Of a DNA stretch of 64,000 bases, positions 1-8,011 are shown in pieces. The notes under the pieces were generated by a model that made no database searches, had not been told where the DNA came from, and worked only from the letters and a program-made list of their open reading frames with translations. The stretch's first letter is position 1. The number at the start of each line of letters is the position of its first letter. The position numbers and the translations under genes are program-made. Source of the stretch: Desemzia incerta. Its GTDB lineage: Bacteria; Bacillota; Bacilli; Lactobacillales; Carnobacteriaceae. The DNA lies in NCBI RefSeq assembly GCF_900115825.1, contig NZ_FOXW01000001.1, positions 434,001 to 498,000 of the forward strand, given 5' to 3'.

Positions 1-396
1 TTCCATATAAGTTGGAACAACTAAACCAATTTTTGCGCCTTCTAAGTTAGGACCTAAGTCAACCATTTGGTCGCCATATCTTTCAAATTGTGCTCCATGA
101 GTTCCTGGTAACCATGCTGCTACCATTCCATCAGCTTCACCAGTTGCTACTGCTTCCCACATGATGGCATTATCTAATTGAGTTAATTCAACGTCATAAC
201 CTAAATCTTCTAGTACTTTACCAATAACGTTTGTTGAAGCAATCTCAGTATCCCATGCAACATAAGATAACTCGATTTCTTCACCTTTTCCTACAGTATC
301 TTCTTTAGACGCGTCATCTGATGAACAAGCTGCTAATACAAGAGTTGTAGCTAATGCAGCTGTTAAACCTGTTTTTTTCCAATTGAATTTTGACAA
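1..396 (-). CDS. opuAC: Glycine betaine ABC transporter substrate-binding lipoprotein (partial, runs off the left edge)
   Basis: The reading frame is open from the window edge to a TTG start preceded by an AAGGAGAG ribosome site; 132 codons are visible. The N-terminus is a lipoprotein signal: a few lysines, an Ala/Leu/Thr-rich core, then a lipobox (LAAC) at about residue 23 and a Ser/Asp/Lys-rich linker. The mature part opens with a strand ending in VAWDTEIAST and continues with GEADGMVAAWLPGTH, typical of OpuAC/ProX proteins that bind betaine in a Trp-lined pocket. It should deliver glycine betaine to the permease encoded upstream. It is the last gene of the minus-strand order ATPase, permease, binding protein, but 350 bp with hairpin repeats lie between it and the permease gene. 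The C-terminal two thirds are outside the window. Confidence 0.88.
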   Translation of the reverse strand, partial: MSKFNWKKTGLTAALATTLVLAACSSDDASKEDTVGKGEEIELSYVAWDTEIASTNVIGKVLEDLGYDVELTQLDNAIMWEAVATGEADGMVAAWLPGTHGAQFERYGDQMVDLGPNLEGAKIGLVVPTYME

Positions 397-446
397 ATCA
401 ATCTCTCCTTTTTGTGTTTTATCCGCTGTGCGGGTTTGTCCTGTTA

Positions 447-743
447 TTTTAAACGAGTTGCAAAAGGCTAAACGCCTTTCTCCACTCTCTGCTTCTGAAA
501 CGCGTTGCGCAAGGCAGACTACACGCTTATAAGCCGGATTCGACCTGTTAGGAAAAACACCTAACTGGTCGACCCCTTCTGATAAGCGGTAGCCTAAACG
601 CCTTGCTCCACGCTCTTATTTTAAAACGAGTTCCGAAAAGCAGCCTATGTGCCTATAAGCCAATTTCAACTGCCAGGTAAAGTACACCTGTCTGCTGAAA
701 TTTTCTTATAGTCAATAGGCTAAACGCTTTTCTCCACTCTCTG
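447..743. repeat. Hairpin repeat array 1 (one short and two long units)
   Basis: Three units stand in tandem: a short one at about 447-492 and long ones at about 496-616 and 618-743. Each opens with an AAACGAG/AAACGCG box and ends with TAAACG, a stem arm, and TCCACTCTCT or TCCACGCTCT. Each long unit folds into one long interrupted hairpin. In the second unit the pairs are GCAAGGC/GCCTTGC, CTAC/GTAG, GCTTAT/ATAAGC, TCGACC/GGTCGA and GTTAGG/CCTAAC. In the third they are GAAAAGC/GCTTTTC, CCTAT/ATAGG, CTATAAG/CTTATAG, AATTTCA/TGAAATT and CAGGT/ACCTG. The stems differ in sequence but keep pairing. The short unit has only the outer stem (AAAGGC/GCCTTT around TAAAC). The array fills the gap between opuAB and opuAC. 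Confidence 0.85.
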
Positions 744-746
744 CTC

Positions 747-1586
747 TTACTTAGTGAATTTTTGTGTTAGGCGGTCGATGATGATGGCTAGGATAACTAG
801 AGCTAGTCCTGAGACGAAGCCTGTTCCTACTTGTGCTCTTTGTAGTGAAGATAATACTTGGGAACCAAGTCCTGGAGCACCGATCATTGAGGCAATAACA
901 ACCATTGATAAAGCTAACATAACGGTTTGGTTGATACCGGCCATAATCGTTGATTTAGCAAGTGGTAATTCAACTTTAAATAGTTTTTGTGACCCTGTAC
1001 TACCAAATGAGTCAGCAGCTTCCACTAATTCTTCCGAAACTTGACGAATTCCTAGGTTTGTAAAACGCACAGTAGGTGGTAGTGCGAAGATGACTGAAGC
1101 GAAAACTCCGGGCACCATACCGATTCCGAAGAATGCTACTGCGGGAATCAAGTATACAAAGGCCGGCATTGTTTGCATAAAGTCAAGAATAGGGGTAACG
1201 ATTGTGTTTGCCCACTTGCTTTTAGCCATTAGAATTCCTAGTGGCACACCGATAATCACGGAAACCAAACTAGATACAATGACTAAGGTGATCGTACTCA
1301 TCAAATCATCCCAAAGACCTTGGTTCTGAACATAAAATAAACCTACAATTGAAAAGGCAGCTAATCCGAATTTTTTACCGGATGCAAAGAAACAGATTGC
1401 AGCTATCAGAACGATGAATAATAGGGGAGGGACAAGTAATAGTAGATCAGTTAAACCTTCCATTACGATTTCACTGAATGACTGAACAAAATCAAATATC
1501 GGTTCCAACACATCAGTGATCCAATCCATAAAGTTTTCAATATTTTCTGCTACTGGTAATTTGGGTATATTATCTAAAAAATCCAT
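747..1586 (-). CDS. opuAB: Glycine betaine ABC transporter permease
   Basis: A 279-residue integral membrane protein of the ProW/OpuAB family, the channel of the betaine importer. The start chosen is the ATG giving MDFLDNIP, which follows a GAGGTG ribosome site and lies one base past the stop of the ATPase gene; the longer frame lacks this support. Hydrophobic segments occur at about residues 45-80 and again from 95 to 270. The inner-membrane-component motif that docks on the ATPase is visible around EAADSFGSTGSQKLFKVELP (about residues 190-209). The permease is not fused to the binding protein, unlike the OpuABC fusion of Lactococcus; the arrangement is that of Bacillus OpuA. The gene is probably translationally coupled to opuAA. 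Confidence 0.92.
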   Translation of the reverse strand: MDFLDNIPKLPVAENIENFMDWITDVLEPIFDFVQSFSEIVMEGLTDLLLLVPPLLFIVLIAAICFFASGKKFGLAAFSIVGLFYVQNQGLWDDLMSTITLVIVSSLVSVIIGVPLGILMAKSKWANTIVTPILDFMQTMPAFVYLIPAVAFFGIGMVPGVFASVIFALPPTVRFTNLGIRQVSEELVEAADSFGSTGSQKLFKVELPLAKSTIMAGINQTVMLALSMVVIASMIGAPGLGSQVLSSLQRAQVGTGFVSGLALVILAIIIDRLTQKFTK

Positions 1587-1587
1587 A

Positions 1588-2778
1588 TTATAAAGACACC
1601 TCACTATCTTTGGCAAGTGCACCAAGAACTAAACTACGAACAATGATACCGACTAATTTTCCATCTTCGACAACGGCTACTGGTGTAGAAGCATCGTGGA
1701 TGACTTCAAAAATGTCATTGATCAATGTATCTTTTTGTACAGTCGGAATATCTGTACGTAGAATGTTATCAAAGTTCTTTTCATGGTTCTTAACTGCACG
1801 AGCAGTATCGCTATCTGTAACATATCCATATAGTTTTCGGCTGTCATCTATGACAAGCATATTTGACAAACCTTCTTGCTCCATACGTCTTAAAGCTACG
1901 TTCGGACCATCTTTCCCTATTTTCAGAGTAGTAGGGCGGTCCATGATGTTTTCTGCTGTCAATACTCTAGAACGATCAACATCTTCGACGAATTTCTCAA
2001 CGTAATCGTTGGCTGGGTTGGTTAAAATTTCTTCCCCAGTACCGATTTGCATGATTTCGCCATCTTTCATCAAAGCGATATGATTCCCGATGCGCAATGC
2101 TTCGTTTAAATCATGTGTGATGAAAATAATCGTTTTATTCATTTTTTCTTGCATGTCTAATAATTCATCCTGCATTTCACGACGAATCAATGGGTCCAAT
2201 GCTGAGAATGCTTCATCCATTAACAGAATTTCAGGATCGTTAGCTAAAGCACGAGCTAGCCCAACACGTTGTTGCATTCCACCTGAAAGTTGACTTGGAT
2301 ATTGGTCTTTATAAGCAAGTAGACCAGCGTTATCTAAGGCTTTTTCTGCACGTTCGCGACGTTCAGCTTTCGCCATACCTTGGATCTCTAAACCATACTC
2401 TGTATTTTCCAAAATTGTTTTTTGCGGGAATAAACCGAAGTTTTGGAATACCATACTCATTTCTTTTCTTCGTACATTACGCAAATCTTCTTTTCCCATT
2501 TTTGAAACATTTTTTCCATCAATAAAGATATTTCCTTGAGAAGGTTCAATCAATCGGTTCAATAAGCGAACCAAAGTTGATTTACCACTCCCAGAAAGCC
2601 CCATGATGACAAATATTTCTCCCTGTTCAACAGAAAAACTAGCATTGTTGACACCAACAGTTGCACCAGTTCTTTCAAGAATCTCAGATTTTTTCTTACC
2701 TTCATTAGCTAGCTTTAAAGCTTGTTCTTCTTTTTTACCAAATACTTTTGACAAGTTTTCAACAGTTACTTTAGGCAA
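1588..2778 (-). CDS. opuAA: Glycine betaine ABC transporter ATP-binding subunit with tandem CBS domains
   Basis: A 396-residue ATPase. The start is taken as the TTG giving (M)[13 protein letters not shown], seven bases after an AAGGAG; the frame extends further upstream, but without a ribosome site and into sequence unlike the family. Walker A (GLSGSGKST) lies near residue 60, the signature ([15 protein letters not shown]) near 165 and Walker B ([13 protein letters not shown]) near 185. Residues from about 275 to the end form two CBS modules ([12 protein letters not shown] and [23 protein letters not shown]). In Lactococcus OpuA these modules sense ionic strength and gate transport, so the same osmotic control is likely here. 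The gene is first in the opuA order. A 13-of-14 match to a cre site lies about 180 bp upstream. Confidence 0.93.
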   Translation of the reverse strand: MPKVTVENLSKVFGKKEEQALKLANEGKKKSEILERTGATVGVNNASFSVEQGEIFVIMGLSGSGKSTLVRLLNRLIEPSQGNIFIDGKNVSKMGKEDLRNVRRKEMSMVFQNFGLFPQKTILENTEYGLEIQGMAKAERRERAEKALDNAGLLAYKDQYPSQLSGGMQQRVGLARALANDPEILLMDEAFSALDPLIRREMQDELLDMQEKMNKTIIFITHDLNEALRIGNHIALMKDGEIMQIGTGEEILTNPANDYVEKFVEDVDRSRVLTAENIMDRPTTLKIGKDGPNVALRRMEQEGLSNMLVIDDSRKLYGYVTDSDTARAVKNHEKNFDNILRTDIPTVQKDTLINDIFEVIHDASTPVAVVEDGKLVGIIVRSLVLGALAKDSEVSL

Positions 2779-2956
2779 AAGCTTCAACTCCTTTATTTTT
2801 TTAATCGTCAGAACACTTTTCATACAAAAGTAGTGAAAAGATTGATTCCATCGAGTTTTGAACGAATGTTTAAATTTTCTTTCCGCCTTGAACACAAGTA
2901 TAACCGTAACACACTTAAAACAGACCTGTAAAACGGAGTTGCCGTAAAAACACGTT

Positions 2957-2970
2957 TGTTAACGCTTTCT
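2957..2970. promoter_or_regulatory. Possible cre (CcpA) site upstream of opuAA
   Basis: TGTTAACGCTTTCT matches the CcpA consensus TGWNANCGNTTWCA at all but the last base. It lies about 180 bp upstream of the opuAA start. I could not settle a convincing -35/-10 pair for opuAA nearby, so its role in opuA control is inference. Confidence 0.35.
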
Positions 2971-3230
2971 ATGACCATGAGAACAGGACTCTAAGAATTT
3001 GATTAAAATTAAAAAAATGGTCAAAATAGGTTAATGAATTTATTTTGAAAAAACAGTTCCATTTGTAGAGATAGTTTGTAAAAAATTCTCCAATAAAAAA
3101 GTTGGAAAAGTAAAATTAGCGAAGATTATTAGTGTTAGTTTTTTTTTGTTTAAAGAACTACAGGAATAAAAAAGATGATTTTGAAATCATTAATTTTCGA
3201 TTAGAAATGGGTTTTTTATAGAATAAATCA

Positions 3231-3259
3231 TTGACAAGGAAACGCTTACATGATATATT
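3231..3259 (+). promoter_or_regulatory. Sigma-A promoter with an embedded cre-like site
   Basis: TTGACA at 3231-3236 and TATATT at 3254-3259 are separated by exactly 17 bp. The spacer contains AGGAAACGCTTACA (3237-3250), a 12-of-14 match to the CcpA site. The predicted transcript starts near 3266 and runs rightward into the hairpin-rich region. A cre between the -35 and -10 would normally mean repression by CcpA on good sugars. Confidence 0.7.
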
Positions 3260-3265
3260 CTAACT

Positions 3266-3690
3266 GTAAAGAGGGACATGCTAGAAACAATAGATAAAAA
3301 AGAAAGAGCATGCCGCTCTTTAGAAGAACCCTTGAAAAAGGGTTCTTAGGTTAATAGTTTAAGTAGAGCTATTAACCCAAAGTATCTTAGTTGGTGTTCA
3401 TCAAGTTTTAGTTGGTTAAAAAGGGACACCAATCTAAGATCTACTATCATAGCAACACGGAGTATCTCACATCTAGATTGTATATCCAAAGCTTCTATGT
3501 ATTGACGATTCAGATAAACGCAGTTTAACAGAGTCCCAACAGAACACTTTGAAAAAGGTAAACAAGATTATCTAGTTCAATTAAGACCATTTACGTGAAA
3601 AAATGGCATCGAAAAGATAAAAATGTGAGTACACGTGTTGCACATATGAGAGGGGAGGAGCCGTATAAGGTTCCTTCCTTTTTTTATGCT
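3266..3690 (+). ncRNA. Candidate structured RNA or leader, not recognised, ending in an intrinsic terminator
   Basis: A near-consensus promoter lies just upstream and a terminator closes the region: GGGAGGAGCC pairs with GGTTCCTTCC (with two G-U pairs) and is followed by seven T. Between them no long reading frame exists, but hairpins follow one another: AAAGAGC/GCTCTTT (about 3302-3321), AGAACCC/GGGTTCT (3322-3347), GGTTAATAG/CTATTAACC (3348-3379), ATCTTAG-TTGGTGT/ACACCAATCTAAGAT (3383-3441) and CCATTT/AAATGG (3589-3608). It does not carry the marks of RNase P RNA, tmRNA, 6S RNA, a T-box or any riboswitch I know. It could be a free RNA of about 425 nt. It could also be an attenuating leader for the sugar dehydrogenase gene about 100 bp downstream. 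Confidence 0.55.
3278..3349 (+). CDS. Possible 23-residue leader peptide inside the candidate RNA
   Basis: A short frame opens with ATG about 12 nt after the predicted transcript start, just behind an AGAGGG ribosome-site-like stretch (spacing short, 2-3 nt). It encodes 23 residues rich in charged amino acids and ends in TAG within the second hairpin. Its stop lies where translation could change pairing of the hairpins, as in leader-peptide attenuators. Nothing else supports translation, so this may be chance. Confidence 0.2.
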   Translation: MLETIDKKERACRSLEEPLKKGS

Positions 3691-3793
3691 TTTTTTGCCT
3701 ATGGTGGTAATATAAATAATGAATAGGAATTGTCTTATAAATGTTCTCTTTTTCGTTTTGATTGCTATGGTTTCTGCAGGAAGGAGACTTGCA

Positions 3794-5008
3794 ATGAGAA
3801 AGTATAATTTAGCTGCATTTTGCTTTTTGTTTCTACTTACTTCATGTACAATATCAAATGAAAACAGTGAACCAACCTCAGAGATGGAGTTATCTGAGTC
3901 TGAGTCCCTTGCAAAAGACCAAACTTCTAATTCTTTAACTTATGAAGTAGGAGAAGCTTATGAAAATGTTACTTTTGACCAGCCTTTACATTTCACTTCT
4001 GCCTATGACGACTCGAATAAGGTTTTTATAGTGGAAAGAACAGGGAAAATTTATGTGATGGATAATCAACCTGATGTCACTACTAAAGAAGTATTTGTTG
4101 ATTTAAGCAATAAAATAAGCACGAACGGTAATGAAATGGGCTTATTAGGATTGGCTTTCCATCCTGATTTTAAACAAAATGGTTACTACTATGTCAATTA
4201 TACTACTCAAGAAGAGACAGTTATTTCACGTTTCAAAGCAGATCTTAAAAGTTATGAAACGGACTTGAACAGCGAAACAATATTTATGACATTTCCTCAG
4301 CCGTATACTAATCACAATGGAGGACACTTGGCATTTGGGTTTGATGGTTACTTATATATTGGAACAGGTGATGGTGGAGGAAGTGGTGATCCGCAGAACA
4401 ACGCTCAAGATATAACGGAGATCCATGGAAAACTGTTGAGAATTGATGTAGACAAAAAGACCGACGAATCAGAGTATAGTATTCCAGAAGATAACCCATA
4501 TGAAGGAAACAGTGAAAACTATCGAGAAGAGATATTTGCTTACGGTTTTCGTAATCCTTGGAAATTTAGTTTTGATCCCCAAAAAGAGGAATTGTGGTTG
4601 GCGGATGTAGGTCAAAATGTTTTAGAAGAAATCAACTTGGTAGAGTCTGGCAAAAATTATGGATGGCGATTAAAGGAAGGAACTAAAGAATACATTCCGG
4701 ATAATTCAACAAACGATCAAACTTTGGAAGATCCTGTCTGGGTGTATGACCATTCGCAAGGACAATCCATTACGGGTGGGTATATTTACAATGGCTCAGA
4801 AATCCCTAGTTTAAAAGGGGCTTATATTTATGGTGATTTTATATCTGGAAGAGTATGGGCACTTAAAAAATCAGAAGATGGGCAAATCAAAAATAAAGAA
4901 TTGCTGGATACTGATTTGATAATTTCTTCTTTTGGACTAGATGAGAATGGGGAGCTGGTTATTGTAGATTTTAATGGCAAACTATATAAACTCATAGAAA
5001 AAGAGTAA
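3794..5008 (+). CDS. Glucose/sorbosone dehydrogenase family (PQQ-type) lipoprotein
   Basis: A 404-residue secreted beta-propeller protein of the GSDH family. The start chosen is the ATG behind GGAAGGAG; an upstream in-frame ATG at 3719 would put an extra hydrophobic stretch ahead of a normal lipoprotein signal (LLTSC, Cys near residue 18). A Ser/Thr/Glu-rich linker precedes the domain. Family motifs include ERTGKIYVMD, LLGLAFHPDFKQNGYYYVNY, the TNHNGGHLAFGFDGYLYIGTGDGG block with the catalytic-type His (about residues 175-200), HGKLLRIDVD and YGFRNPWKFSFDP. Known members oxidise aldose sugars with PQQ. Lactic acid bacteria usually do not make PQQ and no PQQ genes are in the window, so the cofactor and substrate are open. 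A terminator follows at 5045-5089. Confidence 0.85.
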   Translation: MRKYNLAAFCFLFLLTSCTISNENSEPTSEMELSESESLAKDQTSNSLTYEVGEAYENVTFDQPLHFTSAYDDSNKVFIVERTGKIYVMDNQPDVTTKEVFVDLSNKISTNGNEMGLLGLAFHPDFKQNGYYYVNYTTQEETVISRFKADLKSYETDLNSETIFMTFPQPYTNHNGGHLAFGFDGYLYIGTGDGGGSGDPQNNAQDITEIHGKLLRIDVDKKTDESEYSIPEDNPYEGNSENYREEIFAYGFRNPWKFSFDPQKEELWLADVGQNVLEEINLVESGKNYGWRLKEGTKEYIPDNSTNDQTLEDPVWVYDHSQGQSITGGYIYNGSEIPSLKGAYIYGDFISGRVWALKKSEDGQIKNKELLDTDLIISSFGLDENGELVIVDFNGKLYKLIEKE

Positions 5009-5044
5009 ACGAGATTTCTTTTTTACTAAAATCAGAGGTAGAGT

Positions 5045-5089
5045 CCCTTTTAAACGGAGAAATTGACCGCTGTTTAAAAGGGGCTTTTC
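5045..5089 (+). terminator. Intrinsic terminator after the sugar dehydrogenase gene
   Basis: CCCTTTTAAAC (5045-5055) pairs with GTTTAAAAGGGG (5072-5083), followed by a short T-run. Confidence 0.7.
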
Positions 5090-5193
5090 TGTCTGACTAT
5101 TTTTTTATTTTATCACTCATTTTCGTATACTAAATCAAGCAAAAACAGTACACTTATAAAGAGTAAAAAGCTAAAAGGAAAGGATTCAACTAA

Positions 5194-6372
5194 ATGACAT
5201 TGATTTTAATAATTGTTTATTTATCTTTTATTAGTTTGGGATTGCCCGATTCTCTACTAGGATCAGCTTGGCCTGCCATGTACGGAGAGCTGGGAGTATC
5301 CATATCTTCTATAAGCTGGATTTCAGTAATCACCACTGGCGGGACAGTCCTATCGAGTTTACTGAGCGGAACAATGATCAAGCGTTTTGGTACAGCAAGA
5401 GTGACATTAGTCAGCATTCTTTTGACTGCTATAGCTTTATTTGGGTTTGCTTTTTCAGGCAGTTTTTTAGGGTTATGTATTCTAGCGATTCCGTTAGGTT
5501 TAGGAGCAGGATCCGTGGATGCGGCTTTGAATAATTTTGTGGCATTGTATTTTAAAGCGAGCCATATGAGTTGGTTACATAGTTTTTGGGGGCTGGGGGC
5601 CACGATGGGTCCACTGATCTTGTCTTTTTTTATTGCACGTGGGAGTTGGGAGAACGGCTATTTGGCGATTGGGATTTTGCAATTGATTTTAGTCGCTTTT
5701 ATAACCAGCTCTTTGCCTAAATGGAAGCAAGTGGAAAACAAAGATGCCAATGATGCATCAGAAGCTGAAGTTGTTTTTCAGTCGAAGAAGTCTGTATTGA
5801 AGAAGAATAGTGTTAAGTTGTCAGTGTTGGCGTTCTTTTTGTATAGTGCGATTGAAACTACGACAGGTTTGTGGAGCAGTACTTATTTAGTAGAGTATAA
5901 GTCATTAGCTCCAGAAGTGGCTGCGCGTTGGACCTCGCTATTTTTTCTTGGCATAACCATCGGAAGACTAATTTCCGGATTCTTAACGTATACGATGAGC
6001 AATAAATTACTGATTCGTTTGGGACAATTGATTTGTGCATTTGGTGGAGTTTTGTTGCTGCTGCCGTTTTCTAATCTGTTTTCAATGGCAGGTTTATTGT
6101 TCATTGGACTAGGTTGCGCACCGATTTACCCTAGCATGATTCATGATACACCGAATCGGTTCGGCAGAGGAGCCTCTCAATCCGTTATGGGACTGCAAGT
6201 GGCATTTGCTTATATCGGAAGTTCAATCATGCCGCTAATTTTTAGCGGATTAGTTTCTTTCAGCACGATTGGACTATTTCCGGTGTATATCTTGCTGAGT
6301 GTTGTGGTGATGACCCTTTGTTCAGAAAAAATGAATACTTCTGTTAAACATGAATTGCTGTCTAATAAATAA
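5194..6372 (+). CDS. Major facilitator superfamily transporter
   Basis: A 392-residue polytopic membrane protein with about 12 hydrophobic segments. An ATG behind AAAGGAAAGG starts the frame. The loop between segments 2 and 3 carries SGTMIKRFGTARVTLVS, the MFS motif A region, and the fourth and fifth segments run through LGLGAGSVDAALNNFVALYF and SWLHSFWGLGATMGPLI. The FWGLGAT pattern is common in MFS proteins annotated as sugar or fucose-type permeases, but I cannot name the substrate. It stands alone between two terminators, right after the sugar dehydrogenase lipoprotein. A link between the two is only positional. Confidence 0.8.
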   Translation: MTLILIIVYLSFISLGLPDSLLGSAWPAMYGELGVSISSISWISVITTGGTVLSSLLSGTMIKRFGTARVTLVSILLTAIALFGFAFSGSFLGLCILAIPLGLGAGSVDAALNNFVALYFKASHMSWLHSFWGLGATMGPLILSFFIARGSWENGYLAIGILQLILVAFITSSLPKWKQVENKDANDASEAEVVFQSKKSVLKKNSVKLSVLAFFLYSAIETTTGLWSSTYLVEYKSLAPEVAARWTSLFFLGITIGRLISGFLTYTMSNKLLIRLGQLICAFGGVLLLLPFSNLFSMAGLLFIGLGCAPIYPSMIHDTPNRFGRGASQSVMGLQVAFAYIGSSIMPLIFSGLVSFSTIGLFPVYILLSVVVMTLCSEKMNTSVKHELLSNK

Positions 6373-6382
6373 AATAACGTAC

Positions 6383-6414
6383 AAAAAGCTGCGAGATATC
6401 CTTGCGGCTTTTTT
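6383..6414 (+). terminator. Intrinsic terminator after the MFS gene
   Basis: AAAAAGCTGC pairs with GCGGCTTTTT and runs into six T. Confidence 0.8.
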
Positions 6415-6501
6415 ATACGTCAAAATAGAACCAGACCGTTTCTTTAGTAAATGACTCTCTAAGAAATTATAATAAAGATGATCCTACTTGGAGGTGGTTA
6501 C

Positions 6502-7968
6502 ATGCTCAAAGATTTTGATTTTAATGAAACAAGAAACCCTTACGCAGGTTTTAAACGCAAAGAATTGGGAGAACGCTTAGCACGAGCACAACGACTGATC
6601 AAAAACTTGAATATTCCAGTTTTGATCATTGTGGATGGCTGGGAGTCTTCAGGGAAAGGTTACGTCATTAAAGACCTTGTTCGAGAACTGAATCCAAAGT
6701 CGTATAAAGTCAGTGTATTTGAAACTCCTACTGCAGAAGAAGAAGCTAGACCTTTTTTGTGGCGATTTTGGGAAAAAATTCCGTCAAAAGGGAACATGGC
6801 TATCTTTGACCGCAGTTTTTACTTCAATTTACTGAATGATTTATCTATTGAGAATGGCGAATTGCAGCAGGGGATAGAGGACATCAGTATCATTGAAAAA
6901 CAATTGTTGGATGACAATGTGATCATCATCAAGTTCTTTCTTCATCAGAAAGAAAAAACGCAGCAAGGAAGAATCGACACTTTAAAAAATGATGTCGATA
7001 AAGCTTTCATGGTTGGGGAGCGGGACGAAGAGCAATATAAGCATTATGCTGACTATTTAGAACATTTTGATGAGATTCTAGAAAAATCGGATTTCCCTTT
7101 CAGCAAGTGGCATATCGTTTCAACGGAAGAGAAAAAAGCTGCTTCGGAAAAGATTCTCGGTATGTCGATCGATTTGATTTATGAAGGGATCGATCGAATT
7201 TTAGGACAAAAGAACGGCGGTATCCGTTACGCGAGAAATTATATTCCTTCTCAAAAACCGCTGGAAAAAATTGATTTGGGTCTTACGTTAACAGAAGAAG
7301 AGTACGACAAACGAAAAGACGCTCTCCAACTGGAAGCTCAGCGTATCGCTTTTCAACTTTACACTAAAGGGATCCCTACTGTCTTAGTGTTTGAGGGAGT
7401 GGATGCTGCTGGTAAAGGTGGAGCCATTGAACGGCTGACGCGGGAAATGGACCCTAGGGGATACGAAGTGATTACAACCTCCGCACCAAATGAGTTAGAG
7501 CAACAATACCATTATTTGTGGAGGTTCTATAGAAATTTCCCTAAGAAAGGCGATATCAAAATTTTTGATCGGAGTTGGTACGGAAGAGTTCTGGTTGAAA
7601 GAGTAGAGGGATTCGCAACTGAAAAAGAGTGGGAAAGGGCTTATGAAGAAATCAATCAAATGGAAGCTCAGTTAACGAAATTTGGGACATTGGTGATTAA
7701 ATTTTTCCTTTATATTGATAAAGAGGAACAATTGAAACGGTTTAAAGATCGTGAAAATGAGCCGGATAAAGTATACAAACTAACTGATGAAGACTGGCGC
7801 AACCGTGAAAAATGGGATGAGTATATCGATGCAATGAATGAGATGTTAGACCGGACTTCTACTCCACAAGCGCCATGGAACATTGTATCAGGAATGGATA
7901 AAAAATACGCTCGTATAAACGTTCTTGAAACGTTTATTGAACAAGCGACTAAAAAATTAAATGAATAA
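6502..7968 (+). CDS. pap: Polyphosphate:AMP phosphotransferase (two-domain PPK2)
   Basis: A 488-residue cytoplasmic enzyme made of two PPK2 modules. The start chosen is the ATG after GGAGGTGG; the frame opens eight codons earlier, but that stretch contains the ribosome site. The N-terminal module has a P-loop (VDGWESSGKG, about residue 44) and FDRSFYFNLL; the C-terminal module has the fuller set, FEGVDAAGKGG (about 298), WRFYRNFPKKGDI, FDRSWYGRVLVERVEGF and KFFLYIDKEEQLKRF. Two-domain PPK2 proteins transfer phosphate from polyphosphate to AMP, making ADP. The N-terminal module looks less complete and may be structural, as in other members. It heads a close-set trio with a pyruvate-kinase-like gene and a DUF503 gene. 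Confidence 0.9.
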   Translation: MLKDFDFNETRNPYAGFKRKELGERLARAQRLIKNLNIPVLIIVDGWESSGKGYVIKDLVRELNPKSYKVSVFETPTAEEEARPFLWRFWEKIPSKGNMAIFDRSFYFNLLNDLSIENGELQQGIEDISIIEKQLLDDNVIIIKFFLHQKEKTQQGRIDTLKNDVDKAFMVGERDEEQYKHYADYLEHFDEILEKSDFPFSKWHIVSTEEKKAASEKILGMSIDLIYEGIDRILGQKNGGIRYARNYIPSQKPLEKIDLGLTLTEEEYDKRKDALQLEAQRIAFQLYTKGIPTVLVFEGVDAAGKGGAIERLTREMDPRGYEVITTSAPNELEQQYHYLWRFYRNFPKKGDIKIFDRSWYGRVLVERVEGFATEKEWERAYEEINQMEAQLTKFGTLVIKFFLYIDKEEQLKRFKDRENEPDKVYKLTDEDWRNREKWDEYIDAMNEMLDRTSTPQAPWNIVSGMDKKYARINVLETFIEQATKKLNE

Positions 7969-8011
7969 ACTATAAGAAACAGAAGATGAATTTTCGTAAG
8001 GAGGATTATCA

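Noticed and set aside
447-743. CRISPR array
   Set aside because: The units are about 120 bp, self-complementary hairpins with variable stems and no unique spacers between constant short repeats. No cas genes are present.
1588-2895. Long N-terminal form of OpuAA from 2895
   Set aside because: The extra 39 residues have no ribosome site and are unlike the family; TTG at 2778 has a good site and gives the usual N-terminus.
3652-3690. A second domain-V-like motif (GAGCCGTAT) at the end of the orphan RNA
   Set aside because: It is only the arm of a terminator hairpin; the tetraloop, bulge and 34-nt length of domain V are missing.
5217-5603. 128-codon antisense frame in the MFS gene
   Set aside because: It has no ribosome site or family likeness and lies fully within a clear transporter gene; taken as a shadow, like many others in the window.
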